The notes: generated by a model not told the origin, from the letters alone. Counted from the stretch's first letter, positions 1 to 7,510 are shown. The stretch: DNA of 64,000 bases from Psychrobacillus psychrodurans (GCA_900114885.1 FOUN01000015.1:1-64000), one strand, 5' to 3'. Program-made: numbers and translations.

Positions 1-1
1 A

Positions 2-118
2 GAATTAAATTTACCATTCTCCAAAATGGAACATAATTTAGAAGAAGTGGAGTTGAGACAAGCAGCCTATTGGCAACCCCGTTCAATCGGTGAAGTAATT
101 TTCAACTGTTGGGATTAA
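2..118 (+). CDS. C-terminal end of an unrecognised protein (start outside window)
   Basis: The frame is open from the left edge to a TAA at 116-118, giving the last 38 residues of a protein that ends in YWQPRSIGEVIFNCWD. No domain is recognised. The reading is supported only by the uninterrupted frame and the natural amino acid composition. It is followed by the first copies of the dispersed palindromic repeat, so it is the last gene before or the first gene of the cassette-like array. Confidence 0.5.
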   Translation, partial: ELNLPFSKMEHNLEEVELRQAAYWQPRSIGEVIFNCWD

Positions 119-149
119 AGAATACACGAAATGCGGCTCTTTTAGCTTG

Positions 150-180
150 TTCTACTAAAGCAGCAGTTTAGTTGAAGAAG
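150..180 (+). repeat. Short palindromic repeat (P module)
   Basis: Inverted half-sites CTACTAAA and TTTAGTTGAA flank the short loop GCAGCAG. This is the leftmost copy of the family that separates genes across the first 53 kb. Confidence 0.7.
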
Positions 181-247
181 AAAGTCCTTTAAAATGATTG
201 TAGGTTTTAAAGGTTAACTGGGTTTTAATAATAGATGGAGGTTGTTG

Positions 248-323
248 CACTAACGGATGCTGTACTTCAAGAAGGGGTAAAGCCTTTTTCTTATTGAACT
301 AAAGAAGCAGTTTAGTCGAATAA
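248..323 (+). repeat. Composite repeat: terminator hairpin plus P module
   Basis: CACTAACGG is followed by a hairpin arm pair ending in GTAAAGCCTTTTTC, then TTGAACTAAA, a GCAG loop and TTTAGTCGAATAA. It lies directly upstream of the gene at 413. Confidence 0.75.
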
Positions 324-412
324 ATAAAATTAGAAAAAAGCGGAATTTTAGTTTGTTTATATTCGTATATTATTATGAGTTGATTATTATGACACTTGAA
401 AGGTGGATTTTT

Positions 413-754
413 ATGTACAAAGTGAATGGTATAGAAGCTTATGAAGCACATAATCGAACTGAGTTATTAGCAGGTTTAGAGGCAAAATCTGAATATATCC
501 TTATTAAAGGAGACTATTATAAAGAAGTAAGAAAGATTATGGATACTCATCTTCCAGAGAACGAAAGTATAGGAGTGGCATTAGGAAGTGCAGGTGTGTT
601 ATCAATTCTTAATTATGCAATAGATGCAGTAATAAATTCATTCAGTAATGCAGATAAAATGGATAAAAAAATTGACAGAAAGTTAAATTCATTCAAGGTT
701 AAAAAGATTACAGATGATGGTTTATTATTGAGCTTAAAGCAGTTAGATTATTAG
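413..754 (+). CDS. Hypothetical protein, 113 aa
   Basis: I do not recognise this protein. The ATG at 413 is chosen because AAAGGTGG lies 7 to 8 bases upstream; the frame stays open further upstream to 353 without a ribosome binding site. The sequence is hydrophilic at both ends with one mildly hydrophobic stretch around residues 55-75 (SIGVALGSAGVLSILNYAID) that is rich in Gly and Ala, followed by a Lys-rich segment. There is no signal peptide. It is the only gene between two copies of the dispersed repeat and has its own perfect 11 bp hairpin just after the stop, so it looks like a self-contained unit. Confidence 0.7.
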   Translation: MYKVNGIEAYEAHNRTELLAGLEAKSEYILIKGDYYKEVRKIMDTHLPENESIGVALGSAGVLSILNYAIDAVINSFSNADKMDKKIDRKLNSFKVKKITDDGLLLSLKQLDY

Positions 755-764
755 AACTTGCATA

Positions 765-791
765 CATAGAACTATTTTGGATAGTTCTATG
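765..791 (+). terminator. Perfect hairpin after the 413-754 gene
   Basis: CATAGAACTAT at 765-775 pairs with ATAGTTCTATG at 781-791 around a 5-base loop. There is no T run, so it may be an RNA-stabilising hairpin or a weak terminator. Confidence 0.5.
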
Positions 792-800
792 TGAATAAAT

Positions 801-940
801 ACACTTAAACAAACGGGAGCTTTAGCTAAACGAGACCATCATTTCGATGGTCCTTTTTTACGTCCAAAACATCAAGTGGATTTCGTCGATCCCTTGTGAA
901 ATGTTACACTTAAACTAAAGGTGCAGTTTAGTTGAAGAAG
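801..940 (+). repeat. Long composite repeat, subfamily A
   Basis: CTTAAACAAACGGGAGC/TTTAGCT opens the element. A terminator follows (GACCATC 834-840, GATGGTC 846-852, then T6). Next comes a linker beginning TCCAAAACATCAAG and ending TTGTGAAATGTTACACTT, then AACTAAAGGTGCAGTTTAGTTGAAG. Copies with the same layout and linker are at 5406-5557 and 37712-37843. Confidence 0.8.
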
Positions 941-997
941 GTATTTTTAAAATAATATTGAAATAATAAGAATAAAGGGTGAAAGGGTGAATGTATA

Positions 998-1765
998 ATG
1001 TCTCAAATTTCTATGGTGGAAAACCTTTTTAAAGGTTCATTTAAAGTAATAGATGGCATGCCTCAGTATATTGGAATAGAAGAAAGAGAGAGGGCGGTCT
1101 TTGATCATAATAACTGGAAAGATAAGATAAATACTTTAAATGAATTTGCTATACAAAATAAACTTAGCAGAATTAGTGCTTTAATTAACAGAACTTCGGA
1201 ACACTATTTGCTTCTTTCGCTAATGCTAATTAATTTGGGATTTGAAAAGTATGCTTCAAAAGTTGAAGTATTTAGAGACTTAATTGATATTAATAACAAT
1301 AAAAAAGGGTACGATTGGCAATCATTAAGTGACTATAATATATCGGAAGATGAGTTTAAGAAAATTTGGGAGAAATGTATGTATGCGTCTGAAAACTCCC
1401 CAACTTCACTTACAATGGATGAACATCTAAACTCAGTGAAAAATGAAATAGGGGAGAATTGGAGTAAATCTTGTAATGTCATTTACTTAGAAGACAAACC
1501 CGTTGGCATATCTATCCCCCATATAGAACGTGGCACTGTAGACGAAGGAAGGTTATTTTATTTTGGGATTTTACCTGAAGAGAGAGGGAAAGGACATAGT
1601 ATATCTATTCACTATCAGTCCATGAATTTTCTAAAAGAATTTGGAGCGACCTATTACATAGGAATTACACATGAGACCAATAAAAAAATGCAAAAAGTAT
1701 TTTTAAAAAATGGGTGTTCAATTAAGGCTGAAACAGAATCGTATTATAAATATATAAGTAATTAA
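998..1765 (+). CDS. GNAT family N-acetyltransferase
   Basis: A 255-residue protein whose C-terminal 100 residues carry a GNAT acetyl-CoA binding fold. A strand pair ends in FGILPEERGKGHS, where ERGKGH fits the Q/R-x-x-G-x-G/A motif, followed by a helix and the closing VFLKNGCS segment typical of GNAT motif B. The N-terminal 140 residues resemble the helical extension of two-domain acetyltransferases. The ATG is preceded by AAAGGGTGA at 982-990. GNAT enzymes move an acetyl group from acetyl-CoA to an amine; the substrate cannot be read here. It stands alone between a subfamily A repeat and a terminator. Confidence 0.85.
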   Translation: MSQISMVENLFKGSFKVIDGMPQYIGIEERERAVFDHNNWKDKINTLNEFAIQNKLSRISALINRTSEHYLLLSLMLINLGFEKYASKVEVFRDLIDINNNKKGYDWQSLSDYNISEDEFKKIWEKCMYASENSPTSLTMDEHLNSVKNEIGENWSKSCNVIYLEDKPVGISIPHIERGTVDEGRLFYFGILPEERGKGHSISIHYQSMNFLKEFGATYYIGITHETNKKMQKVFLKNGCSIKAETESYYKYISN

Positions 1766-1797
1766 GCCAACAGTTCTTTTACGGGCGGCTTTTTTTA
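1765..1797 (+). terminator. Weak Rho-independent terminator
   Basis: AGCC and GGCT form a short stem around a long loop, followed by seven T, directly after the GNAT stop codon. Confidence 0.5.
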
Positions 1798-2155
1798 TTT
1801 AACTAACGCGGCAGCAGGCCTCTGCCTTATGAATAGACCGAACGAAGGAATGTAAGCGCACTGACGCTAAGAGACATGGGAGGGTACGTCATCATAAGCA
1901 TCGCAGAGATCCATTGTGCATCAAATAATGGGTAAGAAAAGCTAATGTTTTCCATTAGTTTTAGCGAAGCGTACGCTCTTCTTGGTAATAAAAACAAGAA
2001 ATTCAAATCTATGTTTATTTGTTAATAGAAAAATAATTTTTCTCACATCACGAAGTGATGAAAATCGTTGATACTTCAATGTTTATAGAGGGAGGTTAGT
2101 TCAATAAGTATAGTAAAATGAGTTTGATAAAATGCTGTGTGAAGAAGGAGAAATT
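1797..2155. other. Non-coding stretch starting with a repeat half-site
   Basis: It begins with TTAACTAACGCGGCAG, the left half of the P module. Several small inverted repeats follow, for example CAGGC/GCCT and AGCTAATG-TTTTC-CATTAG near 1940-1960. No open frame or known RNA was recognised. A strong GAAGAAGGAG ribosome binding site for the next, broken, gene closes the stretch. Confidence 0.4.
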
Positions 2156-2638
2156 ATGGATAAAAAGGAGTTTTTTCATTCCCTTTAAAAAATAGTTGTT
2201 GACCCTCTGTTTATTGGTGAGAGTCTGCAAGACCTAGCTGAAGAAACAACAAACAACACATGGTCAATTTCTATTAGCAAGGAATTAGCTACTAAGATAT
2301 TATTGGAAGATTTCATAGGTTTTTTTCAAAGAGTGATAATGAACAGACAAGAGCAAATAAGCAGTTCAAATAACCGAGATGGAATGCTCTTCTATATTTG
2401 GTTCGATTGGCAATCGGCAGAAATAAAGTTTAATTTAATATCGGATTATGACACCGCCCTACCATTCGGATGTGAAATAGAAATTACAAATAGACTTGAG
2501 TCTATTATTGAAGATTTTCTAAGATTTCCATATCACGATGGCTTTCCATTTGAAGAGGTTAGAAATGATGACGAGCAAATGGAGGAAGTCGTAGAAGGAG
2601 AAACTTTGAGAGTATTCCTCCTCAAAATAAATCGATAA
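2156..2638 (+). pseudogene. Unrecognised gene with an early nonsense codon
   Basis: GAAGAAGGAG sits correctly before ATG 2156. The frame reads MDKKEFFHSL, hits TAA at 2186-2188, then continues in the same frame to 2638 with well-formed protein sequence (about 150 further residues). A single base change therefore explains the break. Reinitiation at the TTG at 2303 could give 111 residues but has no ribosome binding site. The protein is acidic and rich in aromatic residues (for example FYIWFDWQSAEIKFN). It resembles small cytoplasmic immunity-type proteins in composition, but no family is assigned. Confidence 0.65.
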
Positions 2639-2640
2639 TC

Positions 2641-2672
2641 TTATTCAACTAACGAGTGCATTAGTTGAGCAA
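2641..2672 (+). repeat. P module repeat
   Basis: ATTCAACTAACG, loop AGTGCA, TTAGTTGAGCAA. The left end ATTCAAC matches the integron core consensus RYYYAAC exactly. Confidence 0.7.
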
Positions 2673-2684
2673 TTAATTTCGTGA

Positions 2685-2900
2685 ATGGGATGTGGAGTAG
2701 TGAGTAAGTCCTTTTGGATTCCGTTAACGGCTTCATTTGGTACTATGATATTACTATATATAATAGGCTTTATAGCTGATATAGATTTTCTTATATTTAA
2801 AATTTCACTCTCGCATATTGAGATTGCTCTACTACCATTCGGTGTTGGGGTGTTAGTGGGGTTTATTAGTGAACGTATTATCAAAACGAAATCTCATTAA
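2685..2900 (+). CDS. Small two-segment membrane protein, about 71 aa
   Basis: I do not recognise the family. The protein has two hydrophobic segments (about residues 10-32 and 45-63) separated by a short loop and ends in a Lys-rich cytoplasmic tail. The start is uncertain: ATG 2685 and GTG 2700 are in frame and neither has a well-spaced ribosome binding site. It follows directly on a P module, like other single-gene units here. Confidence 0.55.
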   Translation: MGCGVVSKSFWIPLTASFGTMILLYIIGFIADIDFLIFKISLSHIEIALLPFGVGVLVGFISERIIKTKSH

Positions 2901-2910
2901 TGTAAAACAT

Positions 2911-2973
2911 TATACTTAAAGTAACGAGTGCTTTAGCAGAACAAGAGACTGCCTTTAGGGGTAGCTTTTTATA
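2911..2973 (+). repeat. Half composite repeat with terminator
   Basis: CTTAAAGTAACGAGTGCTTTAGC opens it, followed by the hairpin CTGCC-TTTA-GGGGTAG and a T run. This is the second terminator variant of the repeat family, also seen near 4508 and 39372. Confidence 0.6.
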
Positions 2974-3015
2974 AAGTAAGTGTAAAGTTAACCTTACACG
3001 AAATGAGGAATATCA

Positions 3016-3222
3016 GTGATAAATAAAGTAAAAGAATTACGGGAATTATACGGGCTAACTCAGGGACAATTAGGAGAAAAAGTAAATGTCTCACGTCAGG
3101 CTATCAATGCGATTGAGAAGAACAAATTCGATCCATCCATTTGGTTAGCATACGATTTAGCAAAACTTTTTAATAAATCAATTAAAGAAATATTTGATTT
3201 TGAAGGGAGCAAGAGAAAATGA
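3016..3222 (+). CDS. XRE-family helix-turn-helix regulator
   Basis: A 68-residue, single-domain Cro/CI-type regulator. The helix-turn-helix occupies residues 14-35, with TQGQLGEKVNVSRQAINAIE as the two helices, followed by the usual DPSIWLAYDLAKLFNKSIKEIF segment. The start is GTG 3016 behind GAGG. It overlaps the next gene by four bases (ATGA), so the two are translationally coupled. Small XRE proteins of this type are commonly paired with a small membrane protein in Bacillales. It probably represses its own two-gene operon. Confidence 0.85.
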   Translation: MINKVKELRELYGLTQGQLGEKVNVSRQAINAIEKNKFDPSIWLAYDLAKLFNKSIKEIFDFEGSKRK

Positions 3223-3437
3223 CGTTATTTAAAAATCCTTTAATTAATATCATTTTTATTATTTTTATGTCCGCAGTCTTTAATAGGTGTTTTATTATAG
3301 CAGGTTTTATATCTATCCTATTGGTTCCTGTAAGTATGATTTTGCTTTTAAGTGATCCTAATTATGTGATAGAAACTATTTTGTTGCTTGCATCTGTACA
3401 ATGGGGTAGTGTAATCGTTCTATTTTTATTTATGTGA
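3219..3437 (+). CDS. Small membrane protein coupled to the XRE regulator
   Basis: 72 residues with three short hydrophobic stretches and almost no charged residues. ATG 3219 overlaps the regulator stop by ATGA. No family is recognised beyond the common pairing of a small XRE regulator with a membrane partner. The protein ends abruptly in a hydrophobic segment (VLFLFM), so it may be shortened relative to its relatives. Confidence 0.65.
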   Translation: MTLFKNPLINIIFIIFMSAVFNRCFIIAGFISILLVPVSMILLLSDPNYVIETILLLASVQWGSVIVLFLFM

Positions 3438-3469
3438 TTAGAAATTAATCTCTATATTTGAACTGCCTT

Positions 3470-3550
3470 CTTCAAGTAACAGGTGCTTTTCTTCAAGAAG
3501 GGTGAAACATTTTTTCTTATTGAACTAACACCGCAGTTTCGTTGAATAAC
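3470..3550 (+). repeat. Full composite repeat
   Basis: TTCAAGTAACAGGTGC, a TTTTCTTCAAGAAGGGTGAAA hairpin, a T run, then TTGAACTAACACCGCAGTTTCGTTGAAT. The right end GTTGAAT fits the core consensus GTTRRRY. Confidence 0.75.
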
Positions 3551-3601
3551 GGAGTCACAAAACTAATGTCGAAAACGACTTATTGAAATGGGTGGGATAT
3601 T

Positions 3602-4027
3602 TTGAAGACTCATAAACTACTTTTCGTTATGGTTGTTTTATTTTTATCAATAATCGCAGGTTGTTCAAATAAAATAGTGAATGAAGAACAAAAAATTGAA
3701 GTTCAAAAGCGTATTCACGATGAAAACAATTATAAAGATTTCAAAGTAATTTCGGATAATGATGAAGTCCAAAAAGTGAAAGAGATAGTATTCGATACTG
3801 AATGGGAAAATGCAAAAGTACAGATGGAACATCCTGCTGATTATAGGTTTATATTTCAGTATAAAAATCCTAATATAGAAGCCAAAGTTGTGTCATATAA
3901 ACTTTGGATAAGTCCAAATAATGACGTAGCCGAAATTGTAATGGAAGATGATGAATACGCTATACTAAATGAGGAAAATTCAAGTATTTTAATTGAAATT
4001 TTAGCGGGTGAAAACTTACCAAACTAA
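3602..4027 (+). CDS. Lipoprotein, YhfM-like
   Basis: A 141-residue secreted lipoprotein. Residues 1-20 form a signal peptide ending in IIAGC, a proper lipobox, so Cys is lipidated after signal peptidase II cleavage. The mature part contains the pattern W.N.KVQM..P.DY.F.F and LWISPNNDVAEIV, which I associate with the Bacillus YhfM-type lipoproteins of unknown role. Start is TTG 3602 with GGGTGGGA upstream. It is flanked by repeats on both sides. Confidence 0.75.
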   Translation: MKTHKLLFVMVVLFLSIIAGCSNKIVNEEQKIEVQKRIHDENNYKDFKVISDNDEVQKVKEIVFDTEWENAKVQMEHPADYRFIFQYKNPNIEAKVVSYKLWISPNNDVAEIVMEDDEYAILNEENSSILIEILAGENLPN

Positions 4028-4036
4028 ATACCCATT

Positions 4037-4112
4037 GTTCAACTAACGTATGCTTTACTACAAGAAGAAGTAAAGCCTTTTTCCTATTGAAGTAACGGTG
4101 GGATTTAGTAAG
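4037..4112 (+). repeat. Full composite repeat
   Basis: TTCAACTAACGTATGCTTTAC and GTAAAGCCTTTTTCC form the terminator half. A degenerate second palindrome (TTGAAGTAACGGTGGGATTTAG) follows. Confidence 0.75.
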
Positions 4113-4129
4113 TAGTTGGAGGGTGGAGA

Positions 4130-4483
4130 ATGAGAAGAACAAAGAAGATTATTAAAATAACTTTATTAGCTATTCTTGCTGGATTAGTAATTGTACCGTT
4201 AGTATCCATACAAGCAAATAAATATATTTACGAAAATAGAGTAACTACTTACCTAATTGAAGAGAAGGGCTTTGAAAAAGAGGATATTGAGTCAGTTGAG
4301 GGTAAATGAGGATTTAAGCTTCCAGCATAATATGCATTGGTAACCTTCAAAAATGAACCATATGCTGAGTACACCTATTTTGCCCATGACAAGGATGTAT
4401 TTCAATTTAGTTACAACATTAATGACGCAGGACAGAAAGAAGGCATTAAAGAGGAAGACCTAAGGAATTATAATCTACGTTAA
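4130..4483 (+). pseudogene. DUF3139-type small secreted/membrane protein, two nonsense codons
   Basis: From ATG 4130 (GGAGGGTGGAGA upstream) the frame encodes an N-terminal membrane anchor followed by EKGFEKEDIESVEG. It then meets TGA at 4307-4309 and TAA at 4328-4330 and continues in the same frame with YALVTFKNEPYAEYTYF to the TAA at 4481. The layout (anchor, KG..E.DI, then EP...Y.Y) fits DUF3139. Two stops in one frame without a frameshift indicate decay by substitution. The true stop is part of the next repeat copy. Confidence 0.75.
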
Positions 4484-4565
4484 CGGGTAGTTTAGTTAAA
4501 CAAGGTGCTTGCCTGTATGGTAGCTTATTTCTTATTGAACTAATGGTGCAGTATAGTTGAAGAAG
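4479..4565 (+). repeat. Most complete composite repeat (two palindromes around a terminator)
   Basis: Palindrome 1 is GTTAACGGGTAGTTTAGTTA. The central hairpin is GCTTGCC-TGTAT-GGTAGC with a T-rich tail. Palindrome 2 is TTGAACTAATGGTGCAGTAT followed by AGTTGAAG. The total length of 87 bp is within the size range known for integron attC sites. Confidence 0.8.
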
Positions 4566-4652
4566 GAAAAGGTTCTTAAATTGTCGAAATTAAAGATTAT
4601 AGTTATGATATTCTATTCTACAAATAACAAATTATTAGGAGGGATTAGTACG

Positions 4653-5345
4653 TTGAAAACAATAGGTTTAATAGGTGGGATGAGTTGGGAATCATCAAGT
4701 GAATATTACCGTTTAATAAATGAAGAAATAAAGAATAAATTAGGTGGATTACATTCAGCCAAATGCATTTTATATAGCGTTGACTTTGACGAAATTGAAC
4801 GTTATCAAGCAAATGGCGATTGGGAAAATGCTGGACACACTTTGGGGGATGTGGCAACCTCTTTAGAAAAAGCAGGAGCAGATTTTATTGTTATTTGTAC
4901 AAACACAATGCACAAGGTAATAAACTATATTGAAGAAAAAATAAATATTCCAATTCTACATATTGCTGATGCGACAGCAAATGAAATAAAGAAAAATAAT
5001 GTAAATTCAGTTGGGTTACTTGGAACTAAATATACGATGATACAAGACTTTTACAAATCGAGAATTGAAGCTAATGATATCAAGGTATTAATTCCAGATA
5101 ATGAGGATATAGAACTTATAAATGAAGTGATTTATGAAGAATTATGTTTAGGTAAAATCAATCAAACGTCAAAAGAATATGTTAAAAAAGCTATAAAGAG
5201 GTTAGTTGATAAAGGTGCCGAAGGGATTATATTAGGATGTACAGAGATTGGATTATTAATAAAACAAGAGGATTCTGCAGTTCCAATATTTGATACTACA
5301 GTAATTCACGCTATTGAATCAGTTAATAAGGCAATTGAAAAATAA
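4653..5345 (+). CDS. Aspartate/glutamate racemase family protein
   Basis: A 230-residue cofactor-independent amino acid racemase. The N-terminus KTIGLIGGMSWESSSEYY is the hallmark of the RacX/aspartate racemase group. The two catalytic Cys are in ICTNTMH (about residue 84) and LGCTEI (about residue 195). These enzymes interconvert L- and D-amino acids by a two-base mechanism, often for cell wall or biofilm D-amino acids; the exact substrate is not visible. I chose TTG 4653 because TAGGAGGGA lies at 4636-4644 and family members begin here; an in-frame extension to 4557 lacks a binding site. Confidence 0.9.
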   Translation: MKTIGLIGGMSWESSSEYYRLINEEIKNKLGGLHSAKCILYSVDFDEIERYQANGDWENAGHTLGDVATSLEKAGADFIVICTNTMHKVINYIEEKINIPILHIADATANEIKKNNVNSVGLLGTKYTMIQDFYKSRIEANDIKVLIPDNEDIELINEVIYEELCLGKINQTSKEYVKKAIKRLVDKGAEGIILGCTEIGLLIKQEDSAVPIFDTTVIHAIESVNKAIEK

Positions 5346-5405
5346 GGATACCTTATTCAAAAGCTTTAGAAATATGAAAACGTCACATACCAGAGAGTTT
5401 ATAGT

Positions 5406-5557
5406 TGTTTCGCTAACGTGGTGTTTTAGCAAAATATGGCCATCATGGTGCAGCACCTCATTCGATGGTCTATTTTTATGTCCAAAACATTAAGTTGATC
5501 TCAGATATGCATTGTGAAATGTTATACCTAAACTAACGTAGCTGTTTAGTTGAATAA
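5406..5557 (+). repeat. Long composite repeat, subfamily A
   Basis: CGCTAACGTGGTGTTTTAGC, then a hairpin (GGCCATC, GATGGTC) with T run, the linker TCCAAAACATTAAGTTGAT ending TTGTGAAATGTTATACC, and AACTAACGTAGCTGTTTAGT followed by TGAATAA. It matches the copies at 801 and 37712. Confidence 0.8.
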
Positions 5558-5587
5558 ATTAGTATTTAATAATTGGGGGTGTTTCTA

Positions 5588-5656
5588 TTGAGACTAAGTA
5601 GTCAGGATGTTTTGAGGAAATTGACTAACAGTGTGCTTTACTTCAGTAAGGTGTAA
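5588..5656 (+). pseudogene. Gene start fused to a repeat copy (emptied unit)
   Basis: A strong GGGGGTG precedes TTG 5588. About 10 codons (MRLSSQDVLR) are followed directly by a repeat copy that runs into a stop. This looks like a unit whose gene body was lost by deletion, leaving ribosome binding site, start and terminal repeat. Confidence 0.4.
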
Positions 5657-5700
5657 AGCTCTTTCTTATTGAATCAATGAAGAAGTTTACTGGAAGAATA
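5620..5700 (+). repeat. Full composite repeat
   Basis: TTGACTAACAGTGTGCTTTAC and GTAAAGCTCTTTC terminator half, then a decayed second palindrome TTGAATCAATGAAGAAGTTTAC. Confidence 0.65.
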
Positions 5701-5828
5701 GTGGATTTTATATTGCCCCTTATTTAATAAGCATTAAGTGAGAAAATCTGAGTTTGTTGAGAACATAAATATGTATAACATCTGACATTGAAGAGTTCTT
5801 AGATAATGGAAACAATAATTTGTATATC

Positions 5829-5981
5829 TTATAGATTTTTAGCTTCATTCTCTTCGATTAATAGCTCCAGTGCCTCGCGAAGGAGATTTATATCTTGAAG
5901 AATTTGTTGTTTTATTAATTCATTAGGACATTTCTTATAGTCAAATACCAATTGATTGAGTTCCTTTGTAAAGAGTTCCAT
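5829..5981 (-). CDS. Small acidic helical protein, 50 aa
   Basis: This frame on the - strand starts at ATG 5981 with GAAGGAGAA correctly placed upstream. It encodes MELFTKELNQLVFDYKKCPN followed by a long amphipathic helix (QQILQDINLLREALELLIEE). The heptad pattern suggests a coiled coil. It slightly resembles small Spo0E-like phosphatases in length and in an ELNQLVFDY segment, but the SQELD signature is absent, so I do not assign that function. It is one of the few - strand genes in this part of the array. Confidence 0.65.
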   Translation of the reverse strand: MELFTKELNQLVFDYKKCPNELIKQQILQDINLLREALELLIEENEAKNL

Positions 5982-6210
5982 AAGTTATTCTCCTTCTAAC
6001 TAGGTCTAATTAGTATTATGAACCATTTTTCTAATAAGTAAAAGTAAAATGTATTTTAAATACTACTTTAAATTAAGGCAATATTAAAGGGAAATGGTGA
6101 TTATCGTAAAATGGTATCATAACGTCTACCTACATTCTCCACAATTAACAAGTATTAATTTCTAGAATTGAGAATAAGTAAATAGAAATATAAAACTGGG
6201 AGGAGAAAAA

Positions 6211-6471
6211 TTGGAAGAAAACGATAGAGGCACTTTATATTTTAATATGTCCATTGGTACACTAGGACTCCTCATTATTGCGGTAGGATTATTCAAATAT
6301 GTTGAAACAGTTGGAGGGGATTCTTCGTATACATTGTTAGGTTTTCCTTTAACAATGATTTACTTAAATTATCTTGAAGGGAAAGCCGGTATAAGTAAAA
6401 AAATATTATGGATTAAATCTATCATAGCGATTTCTTTACTGATTATAATTTATATCTTCTTATTAAACTAA
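6211..6471 (+). CDS. Small membrane protein, 86 aa
   Basis: Three hydrophobic segments (about residues 14-30, 41-53 and 66-85) with short polar loops; family not recognised. TTG 6211 is preceded by GGGAGGAG at good spacing. The stop codon overlaps the left half-site of the following repeat (AAACTAATAGGTG), meaning the repeat abuts the coding end with no spacer. Confidence 0.7.
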   Translation: MEENDRGTLYFNMSIGTLGLLIIAVGLFKYVETVGGDSSYTLLGFPLTMIYLNYLEGKAGISKKILWIKSIIAISLLIIIYIFLLN

Positions 6472-6495
6472 TAGGTGCCTTACTTGAACAACGAG
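6459..6495 (+). repeat. Partial repeat overlapping a stop codon
   Basis: TTAAACTAATAGGTGCCTTACTTGAACAA; left half-site and start of the terminator hairpin only. The stretch to 6767 otherwise holds only the family B piece listed next. Confidence 0.5.
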
Positions 6496-6639
6496 TCCTA
6501 AGACCTATCCGACCCAAATAAAAAATTTTCTTATCAACTCCCATGAAATTAATTCTTCAAGAAATGTCAATTCGTTTAAAAAAAGAGGGGAGCGTAGATA
6601 AGTCTATGGACTATGGCCGACTGGATTAAAGTAAGTATC

Positions 6640-6712
6640 AGTTTTGACACATCCTAACCATTTCATACTCTGTGGTTCAGCATGGATGGCTAAAGGGTGC
6701 TTAGATAAAAAT
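6640..6712 (+). repeat. Family B element, partial copy
   Basis: CATACTCTGTGGTTCAGCAT then GGATGGCTAAAGGGTGCTTA matches the 3' part of the long elements at 9249 and 15831. Confidence 0.6.
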
Positions 6713-6767
6713 GTGTTCAAATATCTGTTTAGATAATAATATTTCGTTTTGAAAGGGTAATTATAAA

Positions 6768-6962
6768 ATGAAAAAAATTAGAGCGATATTTATTGGTGAT
6801 GTTAGATATGATCAATGTCCTGTTTTTGAACTAAATAATGAAACAAACTACTTTGAAATGCTGATTGATAAAGAAATGAAATATGAAAAAGAAGTTGTTG
6901 AGGAAGATGATGATTTTTTAATTTTTGAAATAGAAAAAGATATTGCAACATTAATGGAGTAA
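6768..6962 (+). CDS. Small acidic hypothetical protein, 64 aa
   Basis: The ATG is preceded by GAAAGGGTAA. The protein is strongly acidic in its second half (KEVVEEDDDFLIFEIEKD) and begins with a short Lys-rich strand MKKIRAIFIG. No domain is recognised. Its composition is that of a soluble cytoplasmic protein. It stands alone between family B and P repeats. Confidence 0.6.
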   Translation: MKKIRAIFIGDVRYDQCPVFELNNETNYFEMLIDKEMKYEKEVVEEDDDFLIFEIEKDIATLME

Positions 6963-7051
6963 TAAAGCATATTCTTTATAAGAAATATAGGAGAAAGCAA
7001 AGGTTTACTTAAGCATTTAGATGAGATTGTTTAATAATTGTCTTTGTTATT

Positions 7052-7084
7052 ATTTTACTAACGCGGCTGCTTAGTTGATTAAAA
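7052..7084 (+). repeat. P module repeat
   Basis: TTTTACTAACGCGGCTGCTT then AGTTGATTAAAAG. Confidence 0.65.
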
Positions 7085-7157
7085 GGAATATTAAAACTAA
7101 TAACGAAATAATAAAATACAAGGACACTAAATCGATATCTCATGGGAGTTGTAAAAT

Positions 7158-7303
7158 TAGAATAATAAGTTCTTTACTTGGTTGTTTTCTAATAATTTTT
7201 GTTGGTTATTGTTTTATGTACCACCATTTTAAATGAACCTAATAAAAACGTAATGGTTGTAATAGTAGGAATAATGATGCTTGTTTGGGGATTTTTGTTT
7301 TGA
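7158..7303 (+). pseudogene. Remnant of a small membrane protein (frameshifted)
   Basis: One frame reads SLLGCFLIIFVGYCFM. It then shifts near 7218 into a second frame that reads ILNEPNKNVMVVIVGIMM and ends with a stop at 7301-7303. No clear start. Together they would form a two-segment membrane protein of about 50-60 residues. The rest of 7085-7769 holds a family B copy and no gene. Confidence 0.4.
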
Positions 7304-7434
7304 AAAAATTGCTAATTTTGGAAAGCAAAAGCCATCTTGAACTCGTAGGTTAGTTGAAGTTTCCATTGCTACGTGAGTACAACCATGCTCCTCAATCTAG
7401 TCAATTAACTTGTAATAGAAATACAGTGTTAGTT

Positions 7435-7510
7435 TCACATTTTCATTCTCTGTGGTGTACCGCTGATTATGTGTTACATAGATGGCTAACAGGGCAGGCT
7501 CGTTCATGTG
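7435..7510 (+). repeat. Family B element, partial copy
   Basis: CATTTTCATTCTCTGTGGTG, a short inverted pair (TGTA/TACA), then AGATGGCTAACAGGGCAGG. It shares its left part with the copy at 9249. Confidence 0.7.

Noticed and set aside
5829-5981. Spo0E-like phosphatase assignment for the 50-residue protein
   Set aside because: The SQELD signature is absent and the helix order does not fit.
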